DNA from: Methanobacteriota archaeon
GTDB taxonomy: Archaea; Altiarchaeota; Altiarchaeia; IMC4; QMZM01
NCBI GenBank assembly: GCA_903930485.1
Contig: CAIYYO010000217.1
Location: forward strand, 1 to 12,669
DNA length: 12,669 nucleotides
Reading direction: 5' to 3'
Part shown: positions 6,281 to 12,108 of the stretch, in pieces
Position numbering within the stretch: the stretch's first letter is position 1
Layout: every line of letters begins with the position of its first letter
Position numbers and translations under genes: made by a program
The notes under the pieces: model-generated
What the model saw: the letters and a program-made list of their open reading frames with translations, nothing else
Told to the model about the DNA's origin: nothing
The model's database searches: none

Positions 6281-6955
6281 GTGAAAAGGAATTTTATTTT
6301 TGGGATCCTGATCTTAACTATTGTTTTAATAATAATGATAATAACCGGATATACTTTTTATTTGAAAGATAAAACCTCTAACTCCATGATAAAAAGTTGT
6401 AGCGGCGGGCCTAGTTATTTTGATAATCTTAAGTCGTCAGCTGAAATGGTCGATAATCAGACTTCTGTCGATGAATCCATAAAAAAAGATCAAACTTGGC
6501 TTTATGATACTATAAAAAACCAGTTTGGTTTGGAGAAAGCCAATTACAACCTTCAGTGCATCGAAATGGATACGAATCGAGGGGGATATATTAAAGCAAA
6601 AGGCGCGTACAAAGATGGCTCCAAATTGGAATTATATTATCATTGGGGATGGTGCGCCCCTAGTGGTTATGATTGTGGTTGGATCATTTGTTTCAGTTCC
6701 AGTGACGATAATCTATTTGAATCCGTAAAGAGCGATTATTGTAATAAAATATCATCACATCAGTCTCATGGAGGGCCTATTTGCACTTTGGAAGCTTATG
6801 ATAATACACAAGAAGTTCGGGATAAATGTAATGCTGGGGAATTTGAAAAGATAACTGAGGGTAAAAAAACTTTGTCCATTATCCAGGATTCAAATAGTTG
6901 CAAAACTTCTGTAACTACTGGTAAATTTAATTGCTTAGAATTAACCGGCTCTTAA
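6281..6955 (+). CDS. AT-rich orphan, N-terminally membrane-anchored extracytoplasmic protein
   Basis: A 224-residue protein I do not recognise. A basic MKRN start and one long hydrophobic helix (about 5-28) anchor it, leaving an extracytoplasmic domain with about nine Cys in motifs such as KSCSGGPSYFD, WGWCAPSGYDCGWIICF and GGPICTLEAYD. These are probably disulfides or metal ligands. It starts with GTG, placed by a TATA-like box 28 bases upstream. Its base composition is unlike the neighbours: 6481-6540 has 18 G/C in 60, against 39 in 60 for 5761-5820 of the preceding gene. Codons favour AAA, ATA, GAT and TTT. This suggests recent acquisition. It lies between the radical SAM gene and a remnant of a second radical SAM 3' end. 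No function is proposed. Confidence 0.72.
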   Translation: MKRNFIFGILILTIVLIIMIITGYTFYLKDKTSNSMIKSCSGGPSYFDNLKSSAEMVDNQTSVDESIKKDQTWLYDTIKNQFGLEKANYNLQCIEMDTNRGGYIKAKGAYKDGSKLELYYHWGWCAPSGYDCGWIICFSSSDDNLFESVKSDYCNKISSHQSHGGPICTLEAYDNTQEVRDKCNAGEFEKITEGKKTLSIIQDSNSCKTSVTTGKFNCLELTGS

Positions 6956-6960
6956 AAAAA
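6954..6960 (-). terminator. T7 tract downstream of the minus-strand nikR-type gene
   Basis: Seven consecutive A on the plus strand read as T7 on the minus strand. They lie about 84 bases past the NikR stop and overlap the end of the orphan gene. This is a possible archaeal terminator for the regulator transcript; there is no strong stem. Confidence 0.3.
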
Positions 6961-7052
6961 TACGGGCTTCCGGCTTGCAGATCATCCCTAGCACCGCCTC
7001 AAAAGTTGTGAGCCGGCAGAAGGGGTTCGAAGAAATATCCTTTTCAGATGCC
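6960..7052 (+). pseudogene. 3'-terminal remnant of a second radical SAM activase gene
   Basis: Reading from 6960 in one frame gives IRASGLQIIPSTASKVV, then SRQKGFEEISFSDA and a stop at 7050-7052. This aligns with the C-terminus of the intact enzyme at 5392-6156: RAAKE(gap)IMPDTIVKIVTQQKGFEEI against RASGLQIIPSTASKVVSRQKGFEEI. At DNA level GCAGAAGGGGTTCGA is identical (6126-6140 and 7016-7030) with diverged flanks. There is no start or cluster motif, so it is a fragment. The protein-level match outside the 15-base core favours an eroded paralogue or a displaced gene end over chance. It overlaps the convergent nikR-type 3' end by 9 bases. Confidence 0.5.
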
Positions 7053-7439
7053 TGACGACGTGGCGACGTATTTCACCTGCTTGACGCCCTTCAAGGTCTT
7101 GATCCTTTCGACGAGCTTTTTAATCTTTTTCCCGCTGCCTTTGGCGATGAATACCTCCATGCAGTTTTCCTCATCGAGGTGGGAGTGTATGCTGGTCTGG
7201 ATCAAACTCTCGTATTCGTGCTGTATCTCTGAAACGATGTCCCTTGGCGCGTCCTTGTCGTATATGACGTTCACGACCACGACCGATTCGCCTGCCCCGG
7301 CCGACCAGTCCTGCTCGGAGATGTAGTCCCGGATCAGCTCGCGCATGGCTTCAGAGCGGCCGCTGTATCCTTTCTCCAGGATTTTTTGGTCGAACCTTTC
7401 TAGCAGTTTCTTCTCGACCGACAGGCTTATGATTGGCAT
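7044..7439 (-). CDS. nikR: NikR-type nickel-responsive ribbon-helix-helix regulator
   Basis: A 131-residue metal-dependent repressor. The N-terminal ribbon-helix-helix (1 to about 42, ISLSVEKKLLERFDQ then GRSEAMRELIRDYI) binds DNA as a dimer. The C-terminal ACT-like domain (about 52-131) forms the tetramer. The square-planar nickel ligands are all present at His74, His85, His87 and Cys93. Their spacing (11, 2, 6) is the same as His76/His87/His89/Cys95 of E. coli NikR. Length is typical of the family. The gene is divergent from a ZnuA-like metal transporter operon across a short AT-rich palindromic spacer, so control of that operon and of its own gene is the natural inference. That would make nickel, rather than zinc, a candidate substrate or co-regulator. 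Confidence 0.9.
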   Translation of the reverse strand: MPIISLSVEKKLLERFDQKILEKGYSGRSEAMRELIRDYISEQDWSAGAGESVVVVNVIYDKDAPRDIVSEIQHEYESLIQTSIHSHLDEENCMEVFIAKGSGKKIKKLVERIKTLKGVKQVKYVATSSGI

Positions 7440-7496
7440 TTTCGTCGTCCTTTTTTATTAAGATTCTGTTATTTATTTAATAAATATTAATAATAT
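7440..7496. promoter_or_regulatory. Divergent promoter/operator between nikR and the metal transporter operon
   Basis: This 57-base AT-rich spacer holds a perfect inverted repeat, TATTTAT-TTA-ATAAATA (7470-7486), followed by AATATT-AAT-AATATT-like symmetry to 7497. On the plus strand the TTATTTAT part lies about 25 bases before the TTG start of the substrate-binding protein, so it doubles as a TATA box. On the minus strand TTAATAAAAAA (about 7451-7461) lies about 20 bases before the regulator start. A repressor bound here could block both leaderless promoters. It does not resemble the E. coli GTATGA-N16-TCATAC operator. Confidence 0.5.
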
Positions 7497-8459
7497 TTGG
7501 TGGCAAGATTATTAAGCAGGAGTCTGCCGTACGTCTGCGCCTGCCTCATGTCGGCGTCGATGCTGCTTGGGGAATGCGTAAGCTGGCCCCCTGCAGACGG
7601 CAACGGGACGGCGGAGAAACTAATCGTCGTCGCCTCGCTCTTCCCTTTATACGACATGGCCAGATCCGTCGGAGGAAACGCCTCCTCGGTGTCGGTCCTG
7701 CTGCCTCCGGGAGTCGAGGCCCATACATACGAACCGCGCCCCAGCGACGTTGAGAAGATCTCCAAAGCCGGCGTTTTCATTTACGTCGGGGCCGGGATGG
7801 AGCCCTGGGCCCAGAGCCTCGTCGACGGGGCCGGGAATAGCGATCTAAGCGTATTAGACGCAAGCACCAAGGCCGACCTCATAAGCGCAGAAATAGTCCC
7901 CTCCGGAGTCGCACGGGAAGGCAACGGAGCATACGACCCTCATCTTTGGCTCGATTTTGGAAACGACGAGAAGATCGTCCATGCGATGTCAGACGTCATG
8001 AGCGCGAAAGACCCTGCGGATTCCGCTTACTTTGCCCGGAATGCCGACGCATACATTAACCAGCTAAAGGAAATGGATGGCAGATATAACCGGACGCTCA
8101 AAAACTGCAGAATCCGCGTGTTCGTGACAGGCGGCCACAGCGCTTTCGCCTACCTTGCACGCAGATACAACCTTACCGGCATCTCTGCATACGGGCTTTC
8201 CCCTGACAGCGAGCCTACGCCGCAGACGATAAGATATATCGACAACATCGTGAAGGCGCACGGCGTCAGATACGTCCTTTTTGAGGACACCGTCAGCCCC
8301 AAGGTCGCGGATGCGTTAGCCGAAGGGACCGGCGCGAAGACCCTTTCCTTCAGCCCGGGAGAGAATCTGCCCAAGGAGGAATACGATAACGGCGTCACGT
8401 TCCCGGACCTGCTGGAAAAAGATCTTGAAACGTTGAAAACCGCTCTCGAATGCAGATAG
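7497..8459 (+). CDS. Cluster 9 (ZnuA/TroA-like) metal-binding protein of an ABC transporter
   Basis: A 320-residue extracytoplasmic metal-binding protein. Residues 1 to about 27 form a signal sequence (basic start, hydrophobic CACLMSASMLLG) ending at Cys27, a possible lipid-anchor site with an unusual GEC context. The mature part starts at EKLIVVASLFPLYDMARSVGG, typical of the family. Expected metal ligands are visible: His76 in VEAHTYEP, His149 in DPHLWLD, His214 in TGGHSAFAYLA. An acidic fourth ligand probably comes from the C-terminal lobe (LFEDTVSPKVAD region or beyond). The His-rich loop of bacterial ZnuA is absent, so zinc versus manganese or nickel cannot be told. The start is TTG at 7497, with GTG at 7500 an equal alternative. 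The ATPase and permease genes follow directly. Confidence 0.88.
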   Translation: MVARLLSRSLPYVCACLMSASMLLGECVSWPPADGNGTAEKLIVVASLFPLYDMARSVGGNASSVSVLLPPGVEAHTYEPRPSDVEKISKAGVFIYVGAGMEPWAQSLVDGAGNSDLSVLDASTKADLISAEIVPSGVAREGNGAYDPHLWLDFGNDEKIVHAMSDVMSAKDPADSAYFARNADAYINQLKEMDGRYNRTLKNCRIRVFVTGGHSAFAYLARRYNLTGISAYGLSPDSEPTPQTIRYIDNIVKAHGVRYVLFEDTVSPKVADALAEGTGAKTLSFSPGENLPKEEYDNGVTFPDLLEKDLETLKTALECR

Positions 8460-9220
8460 AACAAAGAATGGAAAAAAAGAAGGTCATAGAACTCAAGGAC
8501 GTGCAATACGCCTACGGCAACAACGTCGTATTGTCCGATATCACCTTTTCGATAGAAAAAGGAGACTTCCTGGGGCTCATCGGACCCAACGGTTCCGGGA
8601 AGACGACGCTGCTCAAGCTCATCCTCGGCCTCTATCCGCTGAAAGCAGGCTCGATAAAGCTCTTCGGCACCGACATCGCGTCGTTCCGCGAATGGGCGAT
8701 GATCGGATACGTCCCGCAAAAAGCCACGAACATAGACGCCATCTTTCCCTCGACAGTGAAAGAGGTCGTGGCGATGGGGCTGCTCTCGAGAAAGAGCTTC
8801 CCGAAAATAATCGGCAGCGCAGACGACGGGAAAATAACGAAGGCCCTGAAAACCGTCGGCATGGAACGGTTCGGCGATAAACGGATAGGCGAGCTCTCGG
8901 GCGGGCAGCAGCAGCGGATATTCATAGCAAGGGCGCTGATATCGGAGCCGGACATACTCTTCCTGGACGAACCTACGACCGGGGTCGACCAGACTACGCA
9001 GGAAAGCTTCTACCAATTGCTGGGCGAGCTGAACCGCGAAGGAATAACGATCGTCCTGGTGTCGCACGACATAGGAAGGATCACGAAATACGTCACCAAG
9101 GTGGCAAGCCTGAACACGGTTCTGGAATTCTACGGAAACCATAAGGAGTTCTGCGCCTACGACCCGGAACACTGCCACGAGGAATCCGAACAGCACAGGC
9201 TATGCCTGGACAGAGGCTAA
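8450..9220 (+). CDS. Metal ABC transporter ATP-binding protein (ZnuC-like)
   Basis: The cytoplasmic ATPase of the transporter, 256 residues. Walker A GPNGSGKT is at 45-52, Q-loop Gln90 in YVPQK, signature LSGGQQQR at 149-156, Walker B ILFLDE at 169-174, D-loop region TGVD, and switch His206 in SHD. The body matches the ZnuC/MntB class. The ATG at 8450 overlaps the end of the preceding gene by 10 bases. An ATG at 8468 (MEKKKVIEL) lies just past that stop and is an equally good start, since the first strand begins there. The C-terminal tail (231-252) is rich in Cys and His (HKEFC, EHCHEE, HRLC), more than catalysis needs, suggesting metal binding or sensing. The permease follows after 3 bases. 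Confidence 0.92.
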   Translation: MQIEQRMEKKKVIELKDVQYAYGNNVVLSDITFSIEKGDFLGLIGPNGSGKTTLLKLILGLYPLKAGSIKLFGTDIASFREWAMIGYVPQKATNIDAIFPSTVKEVVAMGLLSRKSFPKIIGSADDGKITKALKTVGMERFGDKRIGELSGGQQQRIFIARALISEPDILFLDEPTTGVDQTTQESFYQLLGELNREGITIVLVSHDIGRITKYVTKVASLNTVLEFYGNHKEFCAYDPEHCHEESEQHRLCLDRG

Positions 9221-9223
9221 AAG

Positions 9224-10030
9224 ATGATCGAGATACTCTCATACGGGTTCATGCAGAAAGCGTTCGTCACCGGGATAGTCACGGCCACTGCGTGCTCTCT
9301 CCTGGGCGTATTCCTTGTACTGCGCCGCTACGCGCTAATGGGAGACGGGCTCGCGCACATATCCTTCGGCGGGGTCGCCCTCGGCATACTGTTTAATTTC
9401 ATGCCCTACACGAGCGCGCTCCTGTTCTCGATACTCGGAGCCCTCGGCATATTGAAGTTAAAGGAAAAGACATTAGTCCATTCAGACACCGCGATAGCGA
9501 TAATAAGCTACACCAGCCTCGGGATAGGCATATTCATAGCATCGATAGCAGGCGGCTTCAACGTCGACCTTTTAAGCTACCTTTTCGGAAGCATCCTCGC
9601 GATACAGACATCGGAAGTCGCGGTCTCAGTCGCGCTCGCACTGATCGTCATAGCCGTGATATCCCTGTTCTACCACGACCTGTTCTATATGGCCTTCGAC
9701 GAAGAATCCGCAAAGACGTCGGGGATAAAGACTGGCATGCTCAACTCCCTTCTGGTCGTGCTGACCGCGATAACGGTCGTAAGCGCGATGAGGGTCGTAG
9801 GACTCCTGCTGGCTTCGGCGCTGATCGTCCTGCCCGCGGCATCGGCCCTGCAATACAATACAAGCTTCAAAAAAACTCTGCTGATCTCGGCCGCGACGTC
9901 GGTCTTCTCGGTCGTGACAGGACTTGTGCTCGCATACTACTACGATTACGCGGTGTCCGGGACGATTATACTCCTGAACGCCGGGCTGTTCCTGGTAGCG
10001 CTGGTGGTGAATAAGGTGAGGGCGAGGTAA
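9224..10030 (+). CDS. Metal ABC transporter permease (ZnuB-like)
   Basis: A 268-residue membrane permease of the ABC-3 (ZnuB/TroC) family with about eight transmembrane segments spread along its length. Diagnostic stretches are LGVFLVLRRYALMGDGLAHISFGG (about 26-49), which in this family couples to the ATPase, and AFDEESAKTSGIKT (about 157-170). The C-terminal half (RVVGLLLASALIVLPAASAL, then a final helix and a short basic end) is typical. Length is normal. It is the last gene of the transporter operon: the next gene starts 89 bases later after a possible stem and T-rich stretch. It should form a homodimeric channel served by the adjacent binding protein and ATPase. Confidence 0.9.
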   Translation: MIEILSYGFMQKAFVTGIVTATACSLLGVFLVLRRYALMGDGLAHISFGGVALGILFNFMPYTSALLFSILGALGILKLKEKTLVHSDTAIAIISYTSLGIGIFIASIAGGFNVDLLSYLFGSILAIQTSEVAVSVALALIVIAVISLFYHDLFYMAFDEESAKTSGIKTGMLNSLLVVLTAITVVSAMRVVGLLLASALIVLPAASALQYNTSFKKTLLISAATSVFSVVTGLVLAYYYDYAVSGTIILLNAGLFLVALVVNKVRAR

Positions 10031-10039
10031 AGACAGCCT

Positions 10040-10082
10040 CGGGAAAGAGTTCCTCAGGGCGGAATTCCCGTAGCCTATTTTT
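10040..10082 (+). terminator. Possible stem and T-stretch after the transporter operon
   Basis: CGGGAA (10040-10045) and TTCCCG (10065-10070) form a perfect inverted repeat with a 19-base loop, followed by TAGCCTATTTTTATT. It could terminate the transporter transcript. The loop is long, so the call is weak. Confidence 0.35.
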
Positions 10083-10104
10083 ATTCCGTCCGTTCTATTA
10101 AACT
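10074..10104 (+). promoter_or_regulatory. Promoter region of the arsC-dedA-rimK-PEBP operon
   Basis: Two AT-rich TATA candidates precede the ATG at 10120. CTATTTTTATT (about 10074-10084) lies about 40 bases upstream, and TCTATTAAAC (10094-10103) lies about 22 bases upstream. Spacing does not decide between them. No ribosome-binding-like sequence is seen before the ATG. Confidence 0.3.
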
Positions 10105-10119
10105 GTACACACTGCGACA

Positions 10120-10551
10120 ATGAAAAAACCCGCGAATAAGGAATCGATCCTCTTCGTCTGCACCCATAATTCCGCGAGGTCGCAGATGGCCGAAGGACTG
10201 GTCAATGCTTTCTTTAAGGACAGGTTCGAGGCTTACAGCGGCGGGACCAAGCCCTCGGCAGTCAATCCTCGCGCGGTTAAGGCTTTGGCCGAGCTGGACA
10301 TAGACATCTCAAAGAACAAGGCGAAAAATCTTAAACAATTCCAGGGAAAGAAATTCGATTACATCGTCACACTTTGCTGGAGCGCAAAAGAGGAGTGCCC
10401 TTATTTTCCCGGCGCCAAGGAGTATATCCATGAAGGATTCGAGAACCCCTCGGAATTCAGGGGGACCGAGAACGAGATAATGGCCGGCTTCCGCAGGGTC
10501 CGCGACGAGCTGAGGGAGTGGCTGAGGATTTTCGCGAGCGAACACAGGTAA
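10120..10551 (+). CDS. ArsC-like arsenate reductase / low-molecular-weight tyrosine phosphatase family
   Basis: A 143-residue cytoplasmic enzyme of the thioredoxin-coupled ArsC type. The phosphatase loop is CTHNSARS with catalytic Cys14 and Arg20. The redox pair is Cys86 and Cys93 in TLCWSAKEECPYFPG. Spacings Cys14-Cys86 (72) and Cys86-Cys93 (7) equal those of Cys10/Cys82/Cys89 in S. aureus ArsC, so the three-cysteine relay is complete. The C-terminal GTENEIMAGFRRVRDEL helix is typical. The general-acid Asp (Asp105 in S. aureus ArsC) falls at residue 109, which here is Asn (GFENPS instead of the usual GFDDPA). No ArsR, ArsB or Acr3 gene is nearby. It heads a compact operon with dedA 1 base downstream. 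Arsenate reduction is likely but not assured. Confidence 0.83.
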   Translation: MKKPANKESILFVCTHNSARSQMAEGLVNAFFKDRFEAYSGGTKPSAVNPRAVKALAELDIDISKNKAKNLKQFQGKKFDYIVTLCWSAKEECPYFPGAKEYIHEGFENPSEFRGTENEIMAGFRRVRDELREWLRIFASEHR

Positions 10552-10552
10552 A

Positions 10553-11170
10553 ATGGCTTTGACGGAGTTTCTGGTAACCTACATAACGGGATTCATATCG
10601 CAGGGAGGCTACGGCATAATAACAGTCCTCATGGCTCTGGAGAGCATGGTCGCCCCGGTCCCGAGCGAGGCGGTGATGCCTTTCGCCGGCTTCCTTATAT
10701 CCGAGGGGCGGTTCAGCTTCGAATACGTCATTATTTTCAGCACCCTGGGAAGCATCATAGGCTCTCTGATCTCATATTACGCAGGCGCGTACGGGGGCAG
10801 GCCGTTCGTGGAGAGGTTCGGCAGATATTTCTTCCTCGACGTGCACGACCTCGAGATGACCGAGAAGTTCTTCAAAAAATACGGCGAAGAGGCGATATTC
10901 GCGAGCAGGTTCATTCCCGTGATAAGGCACCTCATATCCATTCCGGCCGGGATCGGCAAAATGAATGTCCTCAAGTTTTCCGCGTACACGATAGCGGGCG
11001 CGGCTTTATGGAACGCTTTCCTCGCCTACGTAGGATACGGCCTCGGGAACAACTGGAACGTAGTCCTGAAATACGCCGAAGTCCTGGACTACGTCGTCAT
11101 ACTCGGCATCATTTTAGTCGTCGCATTCTTCGTATACAAGCACCGTAAGAGCAGGAAGCGGGAGCCATGA
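10553..11170 (+). CDS. DedA/SNARE-associated family membrane protein
   Basis: A 205-residue integral membrane protein of the DedA (VTT-domain) family, related to transporters that flip undecaprenyl phosphate or other polyprenyl/phospholipid carriers; the archaeal substrate is unknown. Hallmarks are Glu30 in ALESMVAPVPSEAVMPFAGFL, GSIIGSLISYYAGAYGG, the amphipathic linker RPFVERFGRY, and FASRFIPVIRHLISIPAGIGKMN (about 116-138) with the conserved Arg residues Arg119 and Arg125 of the family. A C-terminal helix (about 180-196) ends in a basic tail. The ATG lies 1 base past the arsC stop, and the stop overlaps the next ATG (ATGA), so translation is probably coupled through the operon. Confidence 0.9.
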   Translation: MALTEFLVTYITGFISQGGYGIITVLMALESMVAPVPSEAVMPFAGFLISEGRFSFEYVIIFSTLGSIIGSLISYYAGAYGGRPFVERFGRYFFLDVHDLEMTEKFFKKYGEEAIFASRFIPVIRHLISIPAGIGKMNVLKFSAYTIAGAALWNAFLAYVGYGLGNNWNVVLKYAEVLDYVVILGIILVVAFFVYKHRKSRKREP

Positions 11171-12102
11171 AAGTATGGATCCTCGCAAAGGAGGGCAATT
11201 ACGGCTCCTACGAGAATAAACGGTTTATGGAAGTCGCGGAATCACACGGCATCGAAGCCACGATGGTCGCGCCCAGGAACTTCGACCTGATAGTCACTAA
11301 AGGCGGCCGTAGGAGCATCTTATACAACGGAGCCGTTCTCGATTTGCCGGACTGCCTGATACCGCGCAGGGGCTCGAGCAGCACCTATTTCACGCTGGCG
11401 GTGATAAGGCATCTCGAAAATCTTGGGATACCGGTCCTTAATTCAAGCCACAGCACCGAGACCGCGAAAGACAAGCTCGCAACGATGCAGATCCTGTCCG
11501 CGAACAACATACCCATTCCCAAAACCATGCTCGCCCGATTCCCTCTCGACACAGGGATGGTCGAAAAGGAGTTCACCTTTCCGGTGATAGTGAAAACGGT
11601 CTCGGGCTCCAAGGGCAAAGGCGTCCTGCTCTGCGAGAATGTTGCCCAGCTGGAAGACCTCGCAGGCCTTATGGAGATATCCAAGGACTCGAACGTGAAC
11701 GTGATATTGCAGGAATTCGTGTCTTCCAGCAGGGGCAGGGACATCCGCGTCATCACACTCGGAGGAAAGCCCGTCGGCGCCATGCTGCGCACTGCAAAGG
11801 AGGGAAGGCTGAAGGCGAACGTACATTCCGGCGGCTCGGTGTCAAAGTTCGAGATGAACCCGGAGCTGGAAAACCTCGCAGTGAAATGCTCCAAACTGTT
11901 AGGCCTCGAACTGGCGGGAGTCGACGTGCTCTTCGACGGCGACGACTACAAGGTCTCAGAGGTCAATTCTTCGCCCGGATTCGAGGGATTCGAAACCGCG
12001 ACGGGAATAAACGTGGCGGAAAAGATATACGAACACATAGGCAGCATGTCAAGAAGCAGGACGGAAATTCTTAAACCGGCTTTACCTAGATATATCAACT
12101 AA
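11167..12102 (+). CDS. RimK-like ATP-grasp ligase (glutamate/amino-acid ligase type)
   Basis: A 311-residue ATP-grasp enzyme of the RimK class, which joins amino acids (often glutamate) to an acceptor carboxylate; archaeal relatives include MptN, CofF and LysX. Motifs in order: PRRGSSSTYFTLAVIRHLE (67-85), KDKLATMQIL (101-110), the lysine-bearing strand PVIVKTVSGSKGKGV (139-153) with its glycine-rich loop, LQEFV (181-185), SSRGRDIRV (187-195), RTAKEGRLKANVHSGG (208-223), and the metal-binding end VDVLFDG then EVNSSPGFEGFE (265-276). Glu265 and Asn267 are the Mg ligands. Length fits RimK. Overlap with dedA and a 6-base gap to the PEBP gene put it in an operon, but the neighbours do not name the acceptor. 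MptN or CofF functions cannot be excluded. Confidence 0.85.
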   Translation: MKVWILAKEGNYGSYENKRFMEVAESHGIEATMVAPRNFDLIVTKGGRRSILYNGAVLDLPDCLIPRRGSSSTYFTLAVIRHLENLGIPVLNSSHSTETAKDKLATMQILSANNIPIPKTMLARFPLDTGMVEKEFTFPVIVKTVSGSKGKGVLLCENVAQLEDLAGLMEISKDSNVNVILQEFVSSSRGRDIRVITLGGKPVGAMLRTAKEGRLKANVHSGGSVSKFEMNPELENLAVKCSKLLGLELAGVDVLFDGDDYKVSEVNSSPGFEGFETATGINVAEKIYEHIGSMSRSRTEILKPALPRYIN

Positions 12103-12108
12103 GAAATC

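Noticed and set aside
6237..7004. GCCTCAAAA shared at 6237-6245 and 6996-7004 as a second direct repeat flanking the AT-rich gene
   Set aside because: Nine bases, with only loosely similar flanks, could be chance. It is also in a different relative order from the 15-base repeat, so it does not define a clean element boundary.
6281..7043. The AT-rich segment as an insertion sequence or provirus
   Set aside because: No transposase, integrase, terminal inverted repeats or target-site duplication was seen; only composition and the duplicated gene end suggest mobility.
8150..9196. Long open frame (348 codons) on the minus strand
   Set aside because: It lies antisense to the end of the ZnuA-like gene and nearly all of the ZnuC-like gene, whose motifs are intact. 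Its translation is rich in Arg, Val and Phe without family motifs, as expected for an antisense shadow in GC-rich DNA.
9626..10120. Minus-strand open frame over the permease 3' half
   Set aside because: Antisense to a clear ZnuB-like permease; the product is a His/Arg/Gln-rich string with no recognisable domain.
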